NCBI GenBank assembly: GCA_017437205.1
Contig: JAFSBP010000187.1
Location: 1 to 5,051 of the forward strand
Direction: 5' to 3'
DNA from: Lachnospiraceae bacterium
GTDB lineage: Bacteria > Bacillota > Clostridia > Lachnospirales > Lachnospiraceae
DNA: 5,051 bases
The position numbers were made by a program, and so were the translations under genes. Under the pieces are notes generated by a model. It searched no databases and was not told where the DNA came from. It saw only the letters and a program-made list of their open reading frames with translations. Positions 1 through 4,079 of the stretch are shown here, piece after piece (position 1 is the stretch's first letter; each line of letters opens with the position of its first letter).

Positions 1-895
1 ACTGACGCTCCGACTGCCTAAGCAGTTCCTTTCTACTCTCCAATTGATTTAAAAGCTGCCTATGCATCCGCTCTTTTATCCCGGAGAGTTCTTCCCGAAA
101 CCGATCATATTCAAACACCGCCAGTTCTGCCGCTGCGGACGGCGTCGATGCCCGCATATCCGCCACAAAATCAGCTATAGTCACATCTGTTTCATGTCCC
201 ACTGCGGAGATCACCGGTGTCCGGCAATCAAAAATCGCCTGAGCCACCATCTCCTCATTGAACGCCCAGAGGTCCTCGATGGAACCGCCTCCGCGACCTA
301 CGATGAGGCAGTCAAGCCCCAGCTGATCCAGCGCCCTGATTCCCCGAACAATCGACGGTGCCGCTCCCGCCCCCTGCACCAGTGCAGGATAAAGAACCAA
401 CTGCACATAAGGATTCCTTCGCCTGCTGATCCGAATAATATCCTGAATCGCCGCTCCCGTAGGCGCTGTCACAATACCTACCTTCAGTGCATACCGGGGA
501 ATCGCCTTTTTATATTCGTCGGCAAACATTCCCCGCTCTTCCAGTTCTTCCTTTAGAAGAAGATACTGGCGGTAAAGCTCACCCATACCGTCAAGACGAA
601 TATCTCTGGCGTAAAGCTGATATTTTCCGTCGCGCTCATAGACAGTGACCTGACCTTCCACCACGACCTTTTGACCGTTTTTTAGCGTAAAATTCAGATT
701 TCTTCGATTTCCCGCAAACATGACCGCTGCCATGGAAGCGCTCTCATCCTTCAATGTAAAATAAATATGTCCGGAAGTGTGGTACTTACAGTTGGAGATT
801 TCCCCGCGTATACTGATACGTTTGAGCAGATAATCCTGCTCGAACATATTGCGGATATAACTGCTGACCTGACCAACCGAATAAACACTGCCCAT
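1..895 (-). CDS. xseA: Exodeoxyribonuclease VII large subunit, 3' end off the window
   Basis: This gene encodes the large, catalytic subunit of exonuclease VII, a cytoplasmic nuclease that degrades single-stranded DNA to oligonucleotides in repair; it works with the small subunit XseB. I translated 298 residues from ATG at 895-893, and the frame stays open to the left edge. Residues about 5-100 form the OB-fold nucleic-acid-binding domain, with the family motif GEISN at 31-35. The catalytic domain follows: VTAPTGAAIQD at 142-152, RGGGSIEDLWAFNEE at 201-215, and the AVGHETDVTIADF stretch at 231-243 running into RASTPSAAAE at 248-257. The family is usually 400-450 residues, so roughly 100-150 residues of the C-terminal helical region are outside the window. 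The start is 9 bases after the nusB stop, with a GAGG-type ribosome site overlapping that stop, so the two genes are probably co-transcribed and translationally coupled. xseB is expected next, beyond the left edge (inference). Confidence 0.96.
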   Translation of the reverse strand, partial: MGSVYSVGQVSSYIRNMFEQDYLLKRISIRGEISNCKYHTSGHIYFTLKDESASMAAVMFAGNRRNLNFTLKNGQKVVVEGQVTVYERDGKYQLYARDIRLDGMGELYRQYLLLKEELEERGMFADEYKKAIPRYALKVGIVTAPTGAAIQDIIRISRRRNPYVQLVLYPALVQGAGAAPSIVRGIRALDQLGLDCLIVGRGGGSIEDLWAFNEEMVAQAIFDCRTPVISAVGHETDVTIADFVADMRASTPSAAAELAVFEYDRFREELSGIKERMHRQLLNQLESRKELLRQSERQ

Positions 896-904
896 ATCCT
901 ATCC

Positions 905-1354
905 TCACGCGCGCACCAGTCTCGCCAGCACTCCATTGATAAACGCAGGAGACTCGTCTCCTCCGTATTTCTTTGCCAACTCTACTGCCTCATTGATGGC
1001 AACCTTCTCCGGCACCTGATCATCAAACAGTATCTCATAAAGTGCCAGACGGATAATCGTCAGATCCACTCTGGACATCCGTCTCGTCTTCCATCCCTGC
1101 GCCGCCAAGTTAATCTTCTCGTCCAGTTCGGTCACGTTAAGATACACCTGTCCCGCCTTCTCCACAATATACTTTACTTCCTCGGTGGTCGGACTCAACG
1201 CCTTTCCGTCGTCCTCCTCATCCTCAGGAATACCCATCTTCGCAAGATCATCCAGATACAAAGTCACCTGCTCCTCAAACTCCGCCGGGCTCGCAAAAAA
1301 CTCCTTGCGGAACAGGATACGGAAAATGTGCTCTCTCAATTCTCTTCTGCTCAT
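905..1354 (-). CDS. nusB: Transcription antitermination factor NusB
   Basis: NusB binds boxA RNA together with ribosomal protein S10 (NusE) and helps RNA polymerase read through terminators, chiefly in rRNA operons. The 149-residue product is all-helical in character and of normal family length. It has the typical start SRRELREHIFRILF at 2-15 and the typical C-terminal signature: RVDLTIIRLALYEIL, then INEAVELAKKYG, then FINGVLARL. An acidic stretch (EDEEDD) lies in the variable central loop. The ATG at 1354-1352 is preceded by AAGGAGAG at 8 bases spacing, which fixes the start. It lies 70 bases downstream of the Asp23-type gene and 9 bases upstream of xseA. The Bacillus subtilis operon has folD between nusB and xseA; here there is no room for it. 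Confidence 0.97.
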   Translation of the reverse strand: MSRRELREHIFRILFRKEFFASPAEFEEQVTLYLDDLAKMGIPEDEEDDGKALSPTTEEVKYIVEKAGQVYLNVTELDEKINLAAQGWKTRRMSRVDLTIIRLALYEILFDDQVPEKVAINEAVELAKKYGGDESPAFINGVLARLVRA

Positions 1355-1383
1355 ACACTTCTCTCCTTATCTTAATGCGAAAT

Positions 1384-1420
1384 AAAGCTGCCGAGAGCGT
1401 GATAGCCCAACAGCAGCTTT
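1384..1420 (-). terminator. Hairpin between the Asp23-type gene and nusB, possible attenuator
   Basis: The perfect 8-base arms AAAGCTGC and GCAGCTTT (1413-1420 and 1384-1391) flank a 21-base loop, a few bases past the Asp23-type gene's stop codon. On the minus strand the hairpin ends in TTTATTT, a broken U tract. On the plus strand it is followed by six Ts, but no rightward gene is there to use it. It could partly stop transcription between the first gene and nusB. It cannot be a complete stop, because no separate promoter for nusB is evident. Confidence 0.5.
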
Positions 1421-1431
1421 TTTCTCACGCT
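1396..1431 (-). repeat. Second inverted repeat interlocked with the pre-nusB hairpin
   Basis: AGCGTGA (minus strand, 1431-1425, containing the TGA stop of the Asp23-type gene) is perfectly complementary to TCACGCT (1402-1396). Its loop contains the first arm of the neighbouring hairpin, and the neighbour's loop contains its second arm. The two stems therefore cannot form as simple nested hairpins: they must alternate or make a pseudoknot. Confidence 0.5.
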
Positions 1432-1817
1432 TTTGACTTGTCAATATTCACTCCGGCAATGCGGACATTAATCTCCGTCACATTCAGACCGGTCATACTC
1501 TCCACCGCCGATTTCACTTTTTCCTGCACTTTACGGCAAACCTTCGGCGCACTGTATCCGTACTCCATCAACACAGAGAGATCAATGCGAACATTGTTCT
1601 CTTCTACCTGAATCGTCACACCCTTCGACAGATTTCCACTCAGCTTACTGAGCAGGTCCTTCGTCGCATTTCCCGCCATCGCTGAAATGCCTTCAATCTC
1701 CATCGTCGCCAGTCCGGCAATGCCGCCGATCACATCATCTGCGATGCGAACCTCGCCAATCGCCTCATTTTCATGATGCAGTATGTGCGTACTGCGGTTT
1801 TCAACTTCTTTACCCAT
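1425..1817 (-). CDS. yqhY: Asp23/Gls24 family protein, YqhY-like
   Basis: This 130-residue protein belongs to the Asp23/Gls24 envelope-stress family. Its position directly before nusB matches Bacillus subtilis YqhY, which is encoded beside accB-accC and has been linked to control of acetyl-CoA carboxylase; that role is from the family, not from this sequence. The visible family pattern is GEVRIADDVIGGIAGLA near residues 21-37, where the middle A-x-x-V/I-I-x-x-I-A-G form is diagnostic. It is followed by EIEGI, a lysine-rich centre, VRIDLSVLMEYGYSAPKV, and VQEKVKSAVESMTGLNV leading to INVRIAGVNI. No signal peptide or membrane segment is visible, so it is cytoplasmic. The start ATG at 1817-1815 follows a perfect AGGAGGT (1825-1831) at 7 bases. 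It is the first gene of the operon, about 65 bases behind a strong promoter. The gene symbol is by analogy. Confidence 0.9.
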   Translation of the reverse strand: MGKEVENRSTHILHHENEAIGEVRIADDVIGGIAGLATMEIEGISAMAGNATKDLLSKLSGNLSKGVTIQVEENNVRIDLSVLMEYGYSAPKVCRKVQEKVKSAVESMTGLNVTEINVRIAGVNIDKSKA

Positions 1818-1889
1818 ATCATCGACCTCCTGATATTTCTATACAGATTCCCCCAAAAACGAGGATTTTATCCCAATTGTCTATCCTTC

Positions 1890-1918
1890 ATTATACAGGA
1901 GGATTTGAGTTTTGTAAA
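1890..1918 (-). promoter_or_regulatory. Sigma-A promoter of the Asp23-type gene-nusB-xseA operon
   Basis: Read on the minus strand, the -35 box is TTTACA (1918-1913) and the -10 box is TATAAT (1895-1890), with an optimal 17-base spacer. Transcription would start near 1883, leaving a leader of about 65 bases before the ATG at 1817. This is one mismatch from consensus over both boxes, so strong constitutive expression is likely. Confidence 0.85.
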
Positions 1919-1971
1919 TAGTTTGTGCTGTCTTTATCAGGCTTATAGAAAACAAAAAGATTTTGGAACGC

Positions 1972-2003
1972 AAAAAAGTTCCATCGCATAATCACGACAG
2001 AAC
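1972..2003 (-). terminator. Strong intrinsic terminator upstream of the housekeeping operon
   Basis: On the minus strand the arms GTTCTGTCG (2003-1995) and CGATGGAAC (1986-1978) enclose the 8-base loop TGATTATG. A TTTTTT tract (1977-1972) follows, and an A-run precedes the stem. Two of the nine pairs are G-U wobbles in the minus-strand RNA but would be A-C mismatches in the plus-strand RNA, so the functional direction is leftward. It would stop transcripts arriving from the right, from the possible broken gene at 2019-2066 or from the integrase side, before the operon promoter at 1890-1918. Confidence 0.8.
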
Positions 2004-2018
2004 CTTTTTTTGTCAGAA

Positions 2019-2066
2019 TTAATCCTCTAGCATCTTCATGTATTTTTCCCGTTCTTCTTCCCGTCT
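2019..2066 (-). pseudogene. Possible C-terminal remnant of a disrupted gene
   Basis: On the minus strand an open stretch reads RREEEREKYMKMLED and then TAA (2021-2019), ending 16 bases before the strong leftward terminator. The charged, helix-like composition and the stop-then-terminator layout look like the end of a real gene. The frame is closed upstream by TAA at 2069-2067, a few bases from the presumed IS left end, which fits truncation there. Fifteen codons are too few to name a family, and a chance open stretch is possible. No matching 5' part is visible on the other side of the IS. Confidence 0.35.
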
Positions 2067-2074
2067 TTAGAAGT

Positions 2075-2083
2075 TAACGCCAT
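2075..2083 (+). repeat. TAACGCCAT copy at the outer left of the IS
   Basis: The nine bases TAACGCCAT are identical, in the same orientation, to 3968-3976 at the right end of the IS. They are inverted relative to the two copies in the transposase promoter region. The copy lies 4 bases outside the CTTTGGTA candidate end. Confidence 0.6.
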
Positions 2084-2119
2084 AAATCTTTGGTAGTAAA
2101 TTTTATCAAAAGCCCTTGC

Positions 2120-2146
2120 AAAGCCTTGAAAAATAAGGCTTTTTTT
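2120..2146 (+). terminator. Terminator at the IS left end, shielding the transposase
   Basis: The arms AAAGCCTT (2120-2127) and AAGGCTTT (2135-2142) surround the 7-base loop GAAAAAT, with a run of seven Ts at 2140-2146. It lies upstream of the transposase promoter and reads in the same direction. It would therefore block outside transcription from entering the transposase gene, a common safeguard in insertion sequences. Confidence 0.8.
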
Positions 2147-2160
2147 ATTGTAAAAAATAC

Positions 2161-2189
2161 TTGCAAAAATATTTTTTCTGTGTTATAAT
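2161..2189 (+). promoter_or_regulatory. Transposase promoter, extended -10 type
   Basis: The -35 box is TTGCAA (2161-2166) and the -10 box is TATAAT (2184-2189), with a 17-base spacer. TGT precedes the -10 box, giving an extended -10 (TGnTATAAT). The predicted start near 2196 falls inside the tandem TGGCGTTA repeats, so a protein bound there could repress it. Confidence 0.75.
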
Positions 2190-2191
2190 AA

Positions 2192-2208
2192 TGGCGTTAG
2201 TGGCGTTA
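2192..2208 (+). repeat. Tandem TGGCGTTA repeats over the transposase transcription start
   Basis: TGGCGTTA occurs at 2192-2199 and 2201-2208, a 9-base period, immediately after the -10 box. Both copies are inverted relative to the TAACGCCA copies at 2075 and 3968. The larger inverted pair ATGGCGTTAG (2191-2200) and CTAACGCCAT (3967-3976) matches over 10 bases. The position suits an operator or a transposase-binding site; that role is inference. Confidence 0.6.
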
Positions 2209-2216
2209 CATAAAGT

Positions 2217-2222
2217 GAGGTG
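2217..2222 (+). promoter_or_regulatory. Ribosome binding site that fixes the transposase start
   Basis: GAGGTG lies 7 bases before the ATG at 2230. The in-frame TTG at 2161 is the promoter's -35 box, so it cannot be the start. Confidence 0.75.
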
Positions 2223-2229
2223 TTTTATC

Positions 2230-3906
2230 ATGGCATACTATCTTAAAAAAACAAAACTCAAAGGACGTACTTATCTCTCTATCGATGAAAGTTTTTACAG
2301 TCATGAAAAGCGTGGTACTGCCCACCGATGCTACAAATCCCTTGGTTCTGTGGAAACTTGGAAAGAAAAAGGCATTGTCGATCCGATTAGCCATTTCCAA
2401 AAAGAAGTGGATGCGCTCAACCAGGAAAAAACGGTTGACAATACCCGAAAAATATCTGATAAGTCACCAGTCCTCTATCTCGGCTATTTTCCGCTTAGAT
2501 CTATTATGGAAAAACTGCAGATCAAAAAGTACGTGGATTATTTCAACCTCGCCCATGACTTCCAATACGACCTATACGAACTGCTCTCTTCCCTAATCTA
2601 TGCCAGAGCTGTTCATCCTTGCAGCAAGCACAGAACTTTCCATGAGGTGCTCCCCAATCTCTATGACTCTGTCCATTACTCTTACGACCAGCTTCTGGAT
2701 GGATTGTCTTTTCTGGGGAATGACTACGAGAAATTTGTGGAAATCTTTACTGTACAGACAAAAAAGCTCTTCGGACTGGATACTTCCAAATCCTATTTTG
2801 ACTGTACAAACTTCTATTTTGAGATTGATCGGGAAGATGATTTCAGGAGAAAAGGACCCAGCAAAGAAAACCGAAAGGATCCCATCATTGGCTTAGGACT
2901 ACTCTTAGACAGTAACCAGATTCCTATCGGTATGAAGATGTTCCCCGGAAACGAATCCGAAAAGCCGGTTTTAAGGGACGTGATTGACCGCCTGAAAACC
3001 TTCCACCAAGTCACCGGGAGAACAATCCATGTGGCTGATAAGGGACTTAACTGTGCGCAGAATATCGCATTTTCCAAAAAGAACGGTGACGGATATCTTT
3101 TTTCCAAGTCAGTCAAAGGGCTTTCCGAGACAGAAAAGACATGGGTTCTACTCAATGATGGATGGAAAGAAGCCCGGGACAGGAAGGGGAGCCTGCTGTA
3201 TTATTACAAATCCTGTGTTGATGAATTCCCCTACAAAGTTGAGCGTGATGGAAAAGAGTATGTGGTGAAGCTCCGCGAAAAGAGACTCCTTACTTATAAC
3301 CCTTCCCTTGCCTCAAAGAAGAGATATGAGATCAATCGGATGGTGGAAAAAGCAAGGGCTCTGACGGCATCCCAGGCAAAAAAAGCCGAATTCGGGGAGA
3401 CAGGAAAATATGTGAATTTCACCGATAAAAACGGTCAGAAAGCGGCTGTCTCCATCAATCAGGAGGCTATTGATAAAGATTTGAAGTTTGCCGGGTATAA
3501 TCTTATGGTAACCTCAGAAACAGCCATGAGTGATCAGGAGATATACCATACCTATCACAATCTGTGGCGGATAGAGGAATCATTTAAAATTATGAAATCC
3601 GACCTGGATGCGAGACCGGCTTTTTTACAGAAGGAGTCGACCATAAAAGGGCACTTCCTGATCTGTTACCTGACAGTTCTCCTTGAGCGGCTTTTCCAGT
3701 TCAAGGTGTTGCGGAATGAATACTCCACCGATGAAATCTTTCGTTTTCTGAAAGAGTTTAAACTTACGAAAGGTGAATCGAAATACATAAACACCGCAAC
3801 CTCAACCGATTTCATCAATAATCTTTCCAAAGAAACAAGGCTTCCACTAACGAATTATTTTCTGACAGAGACACAGATAAAGTCTATCCTGAATTACAAA
3901 TTTTAA
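2230..3906 (+). CDS. IS1634-type DDE transposase, intact
   Basis: This 558-residue protein is the transposase that cuts and joins the ends of its insertion sequence. It has the layout of the IS1634 group of the IS4 superfamily: an N-terminal part beginning MAYYLKKTKLKGRTYLSI, then an RNase H-like DDE domain interrupted by a long beta-rich insertion. The likely catalytic residues are D191 in YFDCTNFYFEID, D270 in HVADKGLNCAQN, and E449 in NLWRIEESFKIMK, with the accompanying lysine K456 seven residues later. The insertion lies between D270 and E449. Length and motifs are those of a full-size member, with no frameshift or internal stop, so it may be active. The start ATG at 2230 has GAGGTG at 7 bases; an upstream in-frame TTG lies in the promoter and is rejected. 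A terminator follows 15 bases after the TAA. Codon use is more AT-rich than in the housekeeping genes, as expected for a mobile gene. Confidence 0.93.
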   Translation: MAYYLKKTKLKGRTYLSIDESFYSHEKRGTAHRCYKSLGSVETWKEKGIVDPISHFQKEVDALNQEKTVDNTRKISDKSPVLYLGYFPLRSIMEKLQIKKYVDYFNLAHDFQYDLYELLSSLIYARAVHPCSKHRTFHEVLPNLYDSVHYSYDQLLDGLSFLGNDYEKFVEIFTVQTKKLFGLDTSKSYFDCTNFYFEIDREDDFRRKGPSKENRKDPIIGLGLLLDSNQIPIGMKMFPGNESEKPVLRDVIDRLKTFHQVTGRTIHVADKGLNCAQNIAFSKKNGDGYLFSKSVKGLSETEKTWVLLNDGWKEARDRKGSLLYYYKSCVDEFPYKVERDGKEYVVKLREKRLLTYNPSLASKKRYEINRMVEKARALTASQAKKAEFGETGKYVNFTDKNGQKAAVSINQEAIDKDLKFAGYNLMVTSETAMSDQEIYHTYHNLWRIEESFKIMKSDLDARPAFLQKESTIKGHFLICYLTVLLERLFQFKVLRNEYSTDEIFRFLKEFKLTKGESKYINTATSTDFINNLSKETRLPLTNYFLTETQIKSILNYKF

Positions 3907-3920
3907 AAAAAGAACACAGA

Positions 3921-3952
3921 AAAAGCTGCTGCGGATTAATGCAACAGCTTTT
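3921..3952 (+). terminator. Transposase terminator
   Basis: The arms AAAAGCTG (3921-3928) and CAGCTTTT (3945-3952) are extended inward by TGC/GCA after one mismatch. The loop is GGATTAAT and a T-rich tail follows. It starts 15 bases after the transposase stop. The stem is flanked by A and T runs, so it could also act on leftward transcripts entering the IS. Confidence 0.8.
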
Positions 3953-3967
3953 CTATATCCTATAAAC

Positions 3968-3976
3968 TAACGCCAT
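3968..3976 (+). repeat. TAACGCCAT copy at the IS right end
   Basis: This is identical and in the same orientation as 2075-2083, and inverted relative to 2191-2199. It lies 13 bases inside the TACCAAAG candidate end. Confidence 0.6.
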
Positions 3977-3984
3977 TTTTAAAG

Positions 3985-4002
3985 CCTGATACCAAAGTCA
4001 GG
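3985..4002. repeat. Small inverted repeat at the right IS border
   Basis: CCTGA (3985-3989) and TCAGG (3998-4002) flank TACCAAAG, which is the candidate right terminal repeat. The hairpin is short, with a 5-base stem and an 8-base loop, and there is no equivalent at the left end. Confidence 0.4.
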
Positions 4003-4079
4003 TTCTATAATTATGATATACATAATTCGCATAAATGTCAATAGTATTTTAAAAAATTGTAGCTTTATGCTTGATTCTC
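3998..4079. other. AT-rich gap between integrase stop and IS, possible element end
   Basis: This is non-coding and strongly AT-rich on both strands, with the leftward promoter at 4013-4041 as its only clear signal. Attachment sites commonly lie just past an integrase gene, so the core site could be here or on the far side of the IS. I see no repeat within the window that identifies it. No convincing terminator follows the integrase stop before the IS. Confidence 0.3.
4013..4041 (-). promoter_or_regulatory. Leftward promoter without a gene behind it
   Basis: On the minus strand the -35 box is consensus TTGACA (4041-4036) and the -10 box is TATCAT (4018-4013), with a 17-base spacer. Transcription would start near 4006 and run straight into the right end of the IS, antisense to the transposase. 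There is no open reading frame with a ribosome site between it and the IS. It may have served a leftward gene now separated by the insertion, such as the one whose tail may lie at 2019-2066; that link is inference. Confidence 0.55.

Larger units (their letters stand above)
2088..3997 (+). mobile_element. IS1634-type (IS4 superfamily) insertion sequence, ends approximate
   Basis: An intact transposase gene is framed by terminators on both sides, as is typical of a complete insertion sequence. The best end candidates I could find are the inverted CTTTGGTA (2088-2095) and TACCAAAG (3990-3997). The match continues imperfectly inward, with TTTA and an A-run shared after a gap. This gives about 1.9 kb, in the usual range for IS1634-type elements. 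I found no convincing target-site duplication beside these ends, so the limits may be off by tens of bases; the outermost TAACGCCA copies (2075 and 3976) are alternative markers. The element lies between the housekeeping operon and the integrase gene, reading away from the operon. Confidence 0.55.

Noticed and set aside
62..556. 164-codon open frame on the plus strand
   Set aside because: It is antisense to xseA, whose translation on the minus strand carries clear family motifs. The plus-strand product is low-complexity, rich in R, H and C, and resembles nothing.
767..1375. 202-codon open frame on the plus strand
   Set aside because: It is antisense to the start of xseA and the whole of nusB, has no ribosome site, and its protein is not family-like.
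2161..2229. TTG at 2161 as start of a 581-residue transposase
   Set aside because: This TTG is the -35 box of the promoter, upstream of the predicted transcript start. The ATG at 2230 has a well-placed GAGGTG and begins the normal family N-terminus.
2075..3976. TAACGCCAT at 2075-2083 and 3968-3976 as the IS target duplication
   Set aside because: Sequences just inside these copies do not form inverted repeats, and two more copies lie inside the element at the promoter. It is not excluded, but a binding-site role fits all four copies better.
2081..4036. CATAAAT at 2081-2087 and 4030-4036 as target duplication
   Set aside because: The first copy directly abuts the left CTTTGGTA, but the second is 32 bases beyond the right TACCAAAG. 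The implied right end has no inverted match to the left end.
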